Shown here piece by piece: positions 39,002 through 47,269 of a stretch of DNA of 64,000 nucleotides (position 1 is the stretch's first letter; every line of letters starts with the position of its first letter). The translations under genes and the position numbers were made by a program. Below the pieces are notes generated by a model. The model did not search any database. It had not been told where the DNA came from and worked only from the letters and a program-made list of their open reading frames with translations. Source of the DNA: a virus. The stretch lies in the IMG/VR virus record IMGVR_UViG_3300035698_013504, positions 1-64,000 of that record, one strand, 5' to 3'.

Positions 39002-40105
39002 ATGACAGAGACCTGGAACGATGAAGACCGAAAAGCGATAATCGACCACCTACGCGAGCGTGTTGGTCCTGACGTATCCAATAACGGGCCGGACGCGCAA
39101 ACGGAGATGATTGATAGTTTGCTCAACAGCCCGGCGGGCCAGGCGCGCCTTACGCGGTATATGAAGGGGTACAACGATCGACAGACGGCCGGGTATGACC
39201 AGGACCGTGATGACCACTTCGCCACACAGAATCGCGACTCTTTGGCACAAGGCAACCTGTGGTTGCGTAACGGAGCTATTGGCGCCGCCTTGGCCGGTAG
39301 TGGGTTTGCGCTCTACAAGCTGTTGATGAAGAAGCGTCCCGAAGACATCGTTGAGGAGGAAGGCATGGGCGCGATGCCCGGCACTTCTTTCGTGAACATG
39401 CCGTGGGCGAAGGCGGCCTCAGCAGAGAAGACCGCAGGTCTCCTGGAGGTACTGCAGCGGTGGGCCCTACCTGTAGGGGCCGGGGTCTACTTCAAGAAAG
39501 ACATAGGAAATGCCGTCAACCGCGGCGTTGGGCACATAAAGACGATGGATAAGCCCAAGCATCCCATGCATCACTCGATGATGTGGCCCGCGCTAGGTCT
39601 TGGTGTTCCGGCCATTGCCGGTCTTGCGTATATGCTGACTAACAAAGGCATCACGATGTCGAGGCATAGTTCAACCGATGAGCAGCTCGCGGCGGTGAAG
39701 GAGCAGTTGCGGCAAACACTCACTGGCGAGTATAACGCGGGTGAAGAGAAGGAGAGCGCCCAGATGCTCGATAAACTCGCAGCGTCATGGGAGCGCGGTG
39801 AACTCTTTGAGAAGCAAGCCGACCCAGAAGCGGCTGACGTTAACCCGCAAGACGTCGAGGATGAGATGCGCAATAGAGCCGTGCCCCCGACCGACAGTCC
39901 CCTACAGGGCTTGTGGGGTTCGGGTAAAGGCGCTGCGGCTTTGTTGGCTGCTGGGCTGCTCCTGACGTCCTTCTCTGCCTCCAAGTCGTTCTTCGACAAG
40001 TCCGATCCGAATCGAGCGAAGACGAAGGCGCTGAGAGACGCGCTACGTCAACGCATGAGACTCTCGCAGCCGAACCTTCAGCTCATGTCGCCCGAAGCCG
40101 TGTAA
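39002..40105 (+). CDS. membrane-associated protein with EKTA/EKQA motifs (367 aa)
   Basis: GAGAGAACA precedes the ATG. Hydrophobic stretches are LRNGAIGAALAGSGFALYKLL (~80-100), the segment around MMWPALGLGVPAIAGLAYML (~197-216) and AALLAAGLLLTSFSASKSFF (~320-340). Motifs AEKTAGL (~139) and FEKQADP (~270) belong to a motif series found in many genes of this half. The C-terminus is basic. Possibly a virion membrane-active protein; no function known. Confidence 0.62.
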   Translation: MTETWNDEDRKAIIDHLRERVGPDVSNNGPDAQTEMIDSLLNSPAGQARLTRYMKGYNDRQTAGYDQDRDDHFATQNRDSLAQGNLWLRNGAIGAALAGSGFALYKLLMKKRPEDIVEEEGMGAMPGTSFVNMPWAKAASAEKTAGLLEVLQRWALPVGAGVYFKKDIGNAVNRGVGHIKTMDKPKHPMHHSMMWPALGLGVPAIAGLAYMLTNKGITMSRHSSTDEQLAAVKEQLRQTLTGEYNAGEEKESAQMLDKLAASWERGELFEKQADPEAADVNPQDVEDEMRNRAVPPTDSPLQGLWGSGKGAAALLAAGLLLTSFSASKSFFDKSDPNRAKTKALRDALRQRMRLSQPNLQLMSPEAV

Positions 40106-40127
40106 TAGACAATGGAGCCATACCTAG

Positions 40128-43100
40128 ATGCCCAAGATTCTCGGAGAGGACATCTTTTCGTTCGATGATATCCCGGCCGCACGTAAAGATATCTTCGCTC
40201 GTACCCTCTCGGCTTTTCAGGGAAAATACCCCATTGAGAACTCGAGGTACAAACTTCGGCTGCAGAACCTGCGGTACGACAAGCCCAAAGACTTTTCACT
40301 AAGCGATCAGAAGAAGGCGCTACTCCAGCACGGTTCACTCTCTCACAGACTTAAGGGTACGTGGACGCTGGAGGACAAAGCTGGTCAGGTGGTTGACGCG
40401 GCAGAGCGTGTTGTCGCACACGTGCCCTATATGACAAACCGGGGTACGTTTATCAACCAAGGTCGTGAATATACGATTACCAACCAGATGCGTCTTCGCC
40501 CTGGGGTGTACGCTCGTGAGAAAGAGAACGGAGCCCTTGAGGCTCACTTCAACGTCAAACCTGGATCAGGTTCCTCTTTCAGAGTTTACATGGAGCCTGA
40601 GACCGGTATCTTTCGTCTCAACATTCATCAGGCGACTCCGAAACTGTTTCCAGTCCTTCGGGCGATGGGTATTGACCGACGAGAACTCATCAAGTGGTGG
40701 GGAGAAGATATCGTCAGAGTCAACGAAGAAGCCGACGACCCTAGGGCCGTCAAGCGACTCCACGAGATCCTGACCCGCAAGCGCGCGAAGAAGGGCGTCG
40801 GCGACAACGAGGACGTAGCTAAGACTTTGCGCGAAGCTCTTGAAGCCATGGAGCTCGACGAAGAGACAACGACATCTACGCTCGGCGCCGCGTACAAGAA
40901 TGCGTCTGCTCCGGCCATCCTCCGCGCGACACAGAAGCTGCTTAACATCAGACACGGTAAGGAAGAGGCCGATGACCGAGACTCACTTCGATACCAAACC
41001 TTCCACACACCTGCAGACTTCTTTGCAGAGCGGGTTACCCTTGATGCCGGTCAGAAGTCCCGAAGACTTCTCTGGCGTTCAACCCTTCGGAGCGGGGTGC
41101 AGCACATCACGGGCGGGGCGCTTACCCCCCAGATGGAGAGCGTCCTTCTTCATTCAGGGCTAGGCCAGCCACTTGAGGAGATCAACCCCCTCGACATCCA
41201 CGATCAGCGCCACCGAGTTGTACGTTTAGGTGAGGGCGGTATCTCTTCAATCGATAGAATCCCCGAAGAGAGTCGTAATGTGCAACCGTCCTACTTCGGC
41301 CTCATTGACCCCATCCGTACCCCGGAGTCCATCAAGGTTGGTGTCGACAACCGCATTGCTCATCACACCTATTACGGCAAGGACGGTAAGTTCTACAGCC
41401 AGCTGCAGAACCCTAAGACCGGGGAGACAGAGTACGTTGACGCGGCAGAGATGTCGAAGTCTACGATCGCCTTCCCTGAGGAGATGGGGAAGAAGGGCAG
41501 CAAGGTCCGCGCCATGGTCGGCGGTTCCAGTGTTGAGTTCGTGGACAAGAAGGCTGTCGACTACATTCTTCCCACAAGCACACAGATGTTCAACTTCCAC
41601 TCCAACCTTGTCCCGTTTATCAGCGGTATCAAGGGTGGCCGCCTTCTCATGGGTTCCAAGTTCTTCAACCAAGCTCTTGCCCTTCGTGAGGGCGAGGCTC
41701 CGCTCGTTCAGGCCCTTGATCCTCACGAGACCGGTATCCGAGGCAAGGATACTAGCTTTGAGGATCTGGCGGGTACCAGCTTAGGCGCTGTGCATGCTAA
41801 GGATTCGGGGCAGGTCTTACGAGTTACGAAGGACGCTGTCTCAGTCAAACATGCAGACGGAAAGGTGAAGACGTATGACCTGTACAATAACTTCCCCTTC
41901 AACCGCAAAACCTTTATCCATAACACAGCGGTTGTGCAGCCGGGCGACGTCGTCAAACCAGGGCAGATACTTGCGCGGAGCAACTACACCGATAAGGGTG
42001 GCTCGCTCTCTATGGGGGTCAACCTCCGAACCGCTTATATGCCTTACAAAGGACTGAACTTCGAGGATGCGATTGTCATCTCCGAGGGCGCCGCGAAGAG
42101 GATGGCCAGTGAGCATATGTACAGCCGGGACATTGACGAGTCTGAGGGTGCAAAGGTAAGCCGTCGCAACTTCATCTCAATGTTCCCTACGAAGTACGAG
42201 AAGCCCCAGCTCGACACGATTGATGAAAACGGCGTGATCAAGCCCGGCACGACCGTGAAGAAGGGCGACCCGTTGATTCTCGGCGTAATGAAGCGCCCGG
42301 CTTCTAAGCTGTACCGCGGCGGTCGAGTCTCTATGTTCAAGGACATCTCAGTCGTATGGGACCACGAGGCTGACGGTGTAATCACCGACGTCGAGAAGAA
42401 AAAGGGCGGTTGGAACGTCATCGTCAAGTCTTACGAGCAGATGCAGGAGGGTGACAAGCTCTCTGGCCGCTACGGTGACAAGGGCGTGGTAGCCCGTATC
42501 GTCCCTGACGCACAGATGCCACACGGTAAGGACGGCGTCCCCTACGAGGTCTTACTTAACCCCCTCGGTATCGTCAGTCGTACTAACCCGAGCCAGATCT
42601 ACGAAGCGCTCCTCGGTAAGATTGCCCGCAAGCGCGGCGTACCCTATAAGGTGCCTGCGTTCATGGATAAGTCTCTTATCGACTACACTCGTAGAGAGAT
42701 GGCGCGACACAATGTCACCGACACCGAAGATCTCATTGATCCCATGACCGGTAAGAAGATTCCCGACGTATTGACTGGTGAGCGTTTCATCCTCAAGCTC
42801 CAGCACACAGCCGAAAGTAAGGGTAGTGGACGTTCACAGGCATCGTACACAACGGAAGGTCTTCCTGCGGGCGGTGGCGACGAAGGTGCGAAGAAGATTG
42901 GCCAGATGGCTTTGACCGCGCTTCTCTCTCACGGAGCCAGCGAGGTGATCCGTGATGCCGCCGTTGTACGCGGTCAGCGTAACGACGACTACTGGCGAGC
43001 TTTCCGCCTTGGGTACTCACCGCCCACACCCAAGGAGACCCTCGTCTACAAGAAGTTCCTTGACAGCCTCAAGGCAGCCGGTATTAACGTGTCGAAGAAG

Positions 43101-44507
43101 GGCAACGATGTTCACGTCTTTGCGCTCACCAACAATGACGTGAAGACTATGTCACACGGAGAGATCAAGTCCTCCGACACACTGGACCCGAAGAGTGGTC
43201 GCCCCATCCCGGGCGGCTTGTTTGACATGAAGACGACAGGTGGTGTTGGCGGCAACAACTGGGCGCACATCAAGCTGCCCGAGCCTATTTTGAATCCTGT
43301 CATGGAGAAGCCCGCGCAGGTTCTCCTCGGCATCACCGGCCCTAAGTTCATGAGTGTTGTGTCCGGTAAGACACCGCTGCACGGTAAGTATGGTGGGCAT
43401 GCGCTGGTAGAGGCCTTAAAGCGTATCAACGTCGACCAGGAGATCGAGCGCACACGACAGGAGGTGCGTACAGCCACGCAGACTAAGCGCGACCGGGCAG
43501 TCAAGAAGCTTGGCTACCTGAATGCGATGAAGAAGCATGGCGTGAGCCCGCAGGACTTCATGTTGAGCTCGGTCCCGGTACTTCCCCCGTCTTTCCGTCC
43601 GATCGTGATGCAGGACAAGATGAAGCTGGTTGCGCACCCCAACCTTCTGTATAAGGATCTGTTGGACGCGAAGCAGGACTTCACCGAGCTCTACCCCGAT
43701 GTAGGTGACGAGGGCGTTGGTGATGAGCGTCTACGCATCTACAACTCATTCAAGGCTGTTGCCGGGCTTGGCTCACCTGTATCCAGGAAGCTACAGGAGA
43801 AAAGTGTCCAAGGTCTCCTCGGTCACATCTTTGGCGGAAGCCCTAAGATGGGCGCCTTCCAGCGTAGAGTCCTCGGCATTCCTACTGACGTAGTAGGTCG
43901 AGCCGCGATTACACCGAACCCCTCGCTGAACATGGACCAGGTTGGTCTACCCGAGGAGAAGGCGTGGACGATCTACCGCCCCTTCATCATTCGTAAGCTG
44001 GTACGTAGAGGTATGCCCGCGGTCGCAGCAGCCAAGCTTGTTGCGAGCAAAGGTAAAGCCGCACACGCCGCGATGTTGGAAGTTGCGAGTGAGCGCCCCG
44101 TATTGATCAACCGCGCCCCCACGCTCCATAAGTTCGGTTTGATGGCCGCATGGCCTGTTATCGTTAAGGGTCACACGTTGCAGATTCCGCCGGTTATCGT
44201 CAGCGGGTTTAACGCCGACTTCGACGGCGATGCGATGAATTACCACGTCCCGGTAACGGATGAGGCGGTCAGGGAAGCAAAGGAGAAAATGCTCCCCAGT
44301 AGCAACCTTCTTTCGGTGTCAGACTTCAAAACTCACTACCACCCTAAGAATGAGTTCTTGCTTGGACTCTACCTTGCGAGTAAGATGAAGAAGAAGAAAC
44401 AACAGGCCAAGACGTTCAATACGAAGGAAGACGCGCTTAAGGCGTATGCGCGTGGCGAACTTACCGTAGATGACCCGGTCATCATTATGCAGGATGAAAA
44501 GTTATGA
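40128..44507 (+). CDS. phage RNA polymerase, beta subunit fused to N-terminal part of beta' (1459 aa)
   Basis: Residues 1 to ~990 correspond to beta: RTPESIKVGVDNR-type fork region, GLNFEDAIVISE (~643), GDKLSGRYGDKGVVARIVP (~774) with the active-site lysines, NPLGIVSRTNPSQI, and the GAKKIGQMALTALL end (~917). Residues ~1000-1459 correspond to beta' up to the catalytic centre: GEIKSSDTLD, WAHIKLPEPI, RPVLINRAPTLHKFGLMA and NADFDGDAM with Mg-binding D1364, D1366 and D1368. The beta' zinc-finger cysteines near its N-terminus are absent. The beta' remainder is at 47270. A fusion at this joint is known to be tolerated, but natural cases are uncommon. Role: transcription of phage genes, early if packaged in the virion, late if not. 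Confidence 0.93.
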   Translation: MPKILGEDIFSFDDIPAARKDIFARTLSAFQGKYPIENSRYKLRLQNLRYDKPKDFSLSDQKKALLQHGSLSHRLKGTWTLEDKAGQVVDAAERVVAHVPYMTNRGTFINQGREYTITNQMRLRPGVYAREKENGALEAHFNVKPGSGSSFRVYMEPETGIFRLNIHQATPKLFPVLRAMGIDRRELIKWWGEDIVRVNEEADDPRAVKRLHEILTRKRAKKGVGDNEDVAKTLREALEAMELDEETTTSTLGAAYKNASAPAILRATQKLLNIRHGKEEADDRDSLRYQTFHTPADFFAERVTLDAGQKSRRLLWRSTLRSGVQHITGGALTPQMESVLLHSGLGQPLEEINPLDIHDQRHRVVRLGEGGISSIDRIPEESRNVQPSYFGLIDPIRTPESIKVGVDNRIAHHTYYGKDGKFYSQLQNPKTGETEYVDAAEMSKSTIAFPEEMGKKGSKVRAMVGGSSVEFVDKKAVDYILPTSTQMFNFHSNLVPFISGIKGGRLLMGSKFFNQALALREGEAPLVQALDPHETGIRGKDTSFEDLAGTSLGAVHAKDSGQVLRVTKDAVSVKHADGKVKTYDLYNNFPFNRKTFIHNTAVVQPGDVVKPGQILARSNYTDKGGSLSMGVNLRTAYMPYKGLNFEDAIVISEGAAKRMASEHMYSRDIDESEGAKVSRRNFISMFPTKYEKPQLDTIDENGVIKPGTTVKKGDPLILGVMKRPASKLYRGGRVSMFKDISVVWDHEADGVITDVEKKKGGWNVIVKSYEQMQEGDKLSGRYGDKGVVARIVPDAQMPHGKDGVPYEVLLNPLGIVSRTNPSQIYEALLGKIARKRGVPYKVPAFMDKSLIDYTRREMARHNVTDTEDLIDPMTGKKIPDVLTGERFILKLQHTAESKGSGRSQASYTTEGLPAGGGDEGAKKIGQMALTALLSHGASEVIRDAAVVRGQRNDDYWRAFRLGYSPPTPKETLVYKKFLDSLKAAGINVSKKGNDVHVFALTNNDVKTMSHGEIKSSDTLDPKSGRPIPGGLFDMKTTGGVGGNNWAHIKLPEPILNPVMEKPAQVLLGITGPKFMSVVSGKTPLHGKYGGHALVEALKRINVDQEIERTRQEVRTATQTKRDRAVKKLGYLNAMKKHGVSPQDFMLSSVPVLPPSFRPIVMQDKMKLVAHPNLLYKDLLDAKQDFTELYPDVGDEGVGDERLRIYNSFKAVAGLGSPVSRKLQEKSVQGLLGHIFGGSPKMGAFQRRVLGIPTDVVGRAAITPNPSLNMDQVGLPEEKAWTIYRPFIIRKLVRRGMPAVAAAKLVASKGKAAHAAMLEVASERPVLINRAPTLHKFGLMAAWPVIVKGHTLQIPPVIVSGFNADFDGDAMNYHVPVTDEAVREAKEKMLPSSNLLSVSDFKTHYHPKNEFLLGLYLASKMKKKKQQAKTFNTKEDALKAYARGELTVDDPVIIMQDEKL

Positions 44508-44767
44508 TGTTACTCGACGACATGTTTCTTCCAGAGCCGATGATTAAGGCCTCGCGCGCGTTCGATCAACTGCGCGTAGACCTGGCGTTCTCTTCCGCTA
44601 TTGAGAAGATATCCCGTAAGAAGTCGACGATCAGTGAAGCCGCCGAGAGGGTCGGTACAAAGGATAAGCCCGGCTTTAAGCTTTTGATGGATATGCGGAA
44701 AGACGACGAGAAACGTAAGAAGAAAAAGAAGAAGAAAAACAGACGCTCTCGACGTTCCAGGAGATAG
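44504..44767 (+). CDS. small protein with very basic tail (87 aa)
   Basis: ATGA overlap with the polymerase stop. Residues 1-60 are helical (PMIKASRAFDQLRVDLAFSS); the tail KRKKKKKKKNRRSRRSRR would bind nucleic acid strongly. Its position between polymerase subunits suggests a DNA- or RNA-binding accessory; not demonstrated. Confidence 0.62.
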   Translation: MMLLDDMFLPEPMIKASRAFDQLRVDLAFSSAIEKISRKKSTISEAAERVGTKDKPGFKLLMDMRKDDEKRKKKKKKKNRRSRRSRR

Positions 44768-44769
44768 AT

Positions 44770-44979
44770 GTGCCCATCCCAAGCAACAGTCTGCTAACCT
44801 TCAAAATACGGAAGCCATTGACTCCAGAACGACTTCCTAAGAAAATAGGTATTGAAGATCAACGTGTATGGCAGCAGTTGTACGACGGCCTTGCTGCCTC
44901 AAAGCAACGTGTAGTATCGGCGCACACAACTGCTCGCCAGAAGGTCAAAGATCTTTTCAAACGTGCGAGTGCAATCTGA
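44770..44979 (+). CDS. small hypothetical basic protein (69 aa)
   Basis: GTG start two bases after the preceding stop, with CCAGGAGATAGAT upstream. Basic and helical (LTFKIRKPLTPERLPKKIGI; ARQKVKDLFKRASAI). No family recognised. It lies between the two polymerase genes with three others. Confidence 0.58.
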   Translation: MPIPSNSLLTFKIRKPLTPERLPKKIGIEDQRVWQQLYDGLAASKQRVVSAHTTARQKVKDLFKRASAI

Positions 44980-44998
44980 GCACAAGGAGGTTACACGT

Positions 44999-45673
44999 AT
45001 GTCGGGTATGAACGATAAGCTGTTAGATCAGCTGGAAGAGCGGTTTGAGAAGCAGAGCTTTGTCCCCATGGGCGCAGAAGGCGCCGCCGCTCCCCCGCCT
45101 ATGGATCCCGCTGGAGGCGCCGCGATGGCGTTGCCGCCCGGTATGCCTCCGATGGACCCGCAGATGATGGGCGGCGCGCCTCCCGGCATGCCTCCGATGC
45201 CCGGCGGTGACCCTGCCGCGATGGGTATGGACCCCGCCGCAATGGGCGGAGCCCCGGCTGAAGGCGGTGAGCAGGTTTCCGTTAGCATGGACGACCTTCG
45301 TCGCATGGTTCAAGAGATGGGTGGAGCAACCGCTGGTAGCGATCCTGCGGCCCCGGCCCCCGCTGGCGCCGACGTAAAGGGGCGTAAGGTTCAGCCCGAA
45401 GAACTCTCAAATAAGCTGGATGCGCTTAGCACTCGCTTCGACCAGTTGATTGGTGCGCTTACAGGTGGTGAGATGGGCGTACAACCCGCGCCGCCCCCCG
45501 ACGCTCTTGCTGGCGCTGACGGCAGTATGGCTGCACCTCCGGAAGAAACTGCGCCCGCACCCCCGCTGGACGAGATGATGGGCGCCCCGAAGGCCGCCAA
45601 CTTGAATGACGCCGTCAGTCGGTCTGTCGCCGGAATCGCCGCTCGTTTGCGCGCAAAGCTGCAACAGGAGTAG
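44999..45673 (+). CDS. proline/glycine/methionine-rich protein with FEKQ motif (224 aa)
   Basis: The ATG at 44999 follows ACAAGGAGGTTACACGT, a strong ribosome site. The N-terminus DKLLDQLEERFEKQSFVPMG contains the EKQ motif. Residues 30-100 are low-complexity Pro/Gly/Met repeats (GMPPMDPQMMGGAPPGMPPM), then a helix near residue 150 (ELSNKLDALSTRFDQLIGAL) and another at the C-terminus. Similar composition to the scaffold-like protein at 60685. Probably a structural or assembly protein. Confidence 0.6.
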   Translation: MSGMNDKLLDQLEERFEKQSFVPMGAEGAAAPPPMDPAGGAAMALPPGMPPMDPQMMGGAPPGMPPMPGGDPAAMGMDPAAMGGAPAEGGEQVSVSMDDLRRMVQEMGGATAGSDPAAPAPAGADVKGRKVQPEELSNKLDALSTRFDQLIGALTGGEMGVQPAPPPDALAGADGSMAAPPEETAPAPPLDEMMGAPKAANLNDAVSRSVAGIAARLRAKLQQE

Positions 45674-45675
45674 GC

Positions 45676-45924
45676 ATGAGGGTACGTGTACAGTCTGGAA
45701 GCATTTTAACATCAGCCCCGGTAGAATTACCGGATGTTGGCTCAGCTGTTGTCTATGACGATTACGGTCAGCCAATCGTTGTTGTTCAGAAGCAAGAAGA
45801 TGGGCAGATATTAATGGTGCGTGCTGGTGAGCCTAAGTTTCACGAGCTGCTCCGTATCCTAGGTATTGGGTTGAACGCTACGGTAACGGTTGGTTCCGTC
45901 CGTGACGGGAGGATTGAATCATGA
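45676..45924 (+). CDS. small hypothetical protein (82 aa)
   Basis: GGAGTAGGC precedes the ATG. Beta-rich pattern (RVRVQSGSILTSAPVELP; GSAVVYDDYGQPIVVVQKQE). No family recognised. ATGA overlap with the next gene. Confidence 0.6.
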   Translation: MRVRVQSGSILTSAPVELPDVGSAVVYDDYGQPIVVVQKQEDGQILMVRAGEPKFHELLRILGIGLNATVTVGSVRDGRIES

Positions 45925-47252
45925 CACGCGCACTTGTTGAGCGTCAAATCTACGCCTTTCTCGACGGTATCGACGAGTTTGGAAAACAAGCCTCGATGTC
46001 TGTTGGGCAGACCGAGAACCTGAAAGACGCCGCGCTGCTTCGTATATGGGATGAGATTGGGCGCCCCCCGATTGAGAAGGTTGCAGAGAATCCGCTCGGT
46101 GGCACCATGGATCCTGAAAACCTGGTCAAGCCGGTCCCGATGCCAGAGCCGGACCCCAAGGCACTCGGCGCCTCGCCGGGCCCCGCGGTCAAAATGCCTG
46201 AGCCAGATCCTAAGGCACTCGGCGCCTCGCCGGGACCCGCGGTCAAAATGCCTTCACCGTTTGGCCCTACCCAGTCTGGCGGCAACCTTTCCCCAGGAAA
46301 CAAAGTAGCGCCAGGTAAAACACCTGCGGCAAAACAGACCGCGGTAACCGACCCCAAGAAAACACAGAAGACCCCTGTAAATCGCGCGGGTCTTGTGCAA
46401 CAGTTTATCAACTATGCGATTAAGAACCCCGGACAGCTGGCCATGATTCTTTCGATGTTTACGGCTGGCGGTATCGGCGGAGGTATGATGGGCGGTTGGA
46501 AGGGCGGAATCGCGGGCGCTCTTGCTGGTGGTCTTACGGGTTATGGCCTTAGCACCATCCCCGAACTGCGGCAGTACGCCAAGGGTAAGACACAAAAATT
46601 GTTTGGAATCCGCTCCGGGGATGAGATTGCCAGCGGAGTGGCCAGACATCAGACGTTCAACCCGGTGCATGACGATTCAGACCTGGGAACACTGGGGCCG
46701 GATATCAGGGAATGGATTGAAAACAAGTTTCCTGAAGGTGAAATTATGCGTCATAAGGGCGCGCTCGCGGAGTCTATGGCGGAGTTTGAAGCGGCGAACC
46801 CGGGGCAAATCCCCTTCAAGGACGTAAACATCGAGATGTACAACAGCCTGCGTGAGCAGGTTGGCATGAAAACGCCGTGGACTCCAGCCCAGGGCCTTTC
46901 AGAGTATCTCGCGAACCCGCCACTGCCTGGTGCTGAGGCCACTGCCCAAGCCCCGGCGGCTCCGTTTGTGGTTACGGAAGAGCTAAATACGCAGCTGAAG
47001 AGCATTATAGACAAGATGAATAAGCCCAGGTTGGGGATGGTTCCGCCTGACGCGCTGGTTGGAATTATGATGCCCGGCGAACTTAAAGCACTTCACCCGC
47101 ACGAGCTGGCTACGCTTAAGCAAGCAGCCGCTGCCTTCAGGGCGCATACGGCCCAGCATCCTGAAAACGTACCAATGCCAGGTGTTAAGCCCGAGTTGTG
47201 GCCCGGCGCTGTTCGGCTCTTCAAAATAGGCATTGAGCAAGGTCTCTTTTAG
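45921..47252 (+). CDS. proline-rich protein with glycine-zipper segment and EKVA motif (443 aa)
   Basis: ATGA overlap at the start. N-terminus: GIDEFGKQASMS (~18) and IEKVAENPLGG (~51). Residues ~75-112 hold two perfect 18-residue repeats beginning EPDPKALGASPGPAVKMP. The central MFTAGGIGGGMMGGWKGGIA plus GALAGGLTGYGL is a glycine-zipper hydrophobic region. The C-terminal 200 residues are helical. Candidate internal virion or membrane protein located between polymerase subunits. Confidence 0.62.
   Translation: MTRALVERQIYAFLDGIDEFGKQASMSVGQTENLKDAALLRIWDEIGRPPIEKVAENPLGGTMDPENLVKPVPMPEPDPKALGASPGPAVKMPEPDPKALGASPGPAVKMPSPFGPTQSGGNLSPGNKVAPGKTPAAKQTAVTDPKKTQKTPVNRAGLVQQFINYAIKNPGQLAMILSMFTAGGIGGGMMGGWKGGIAGALAGGLTGYGLSTIPELRQYAKGKTQKLFGIRSGDEIASGVARHQTFNPVHDDSDLGTLGPDIREWIENKFPEGEIMRHKGALAESMAEFEAANPGQIPFKDVNIEMYNSLREQVGMKTPWTPAQGLSEYLANPPLPGAEATAQAPAAPFVVTEELNTQLKSIIDKMNKPRLGMVPPDALVGIMMPGELKALHPHELATLKQAAAAFRAHTAQHPENVPMPGVKPELWPGAVRLFKIGIEQGLF
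46146..46253 (+). repeat. two tandem 54-nt direct repeats inside a gene
   Basis: Period exactly 54 bases (18 codons), copies differing at a few positions, mostly silent (GAGCCGGACCCC versus GAGCCAGATCCT). The amino-acid repeat is preserved, which hints at selection on the protein or a recent duplication. Confidence 0.85.
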
Positions 47253-47269
47253 TAGCGCGTTACAGAACT

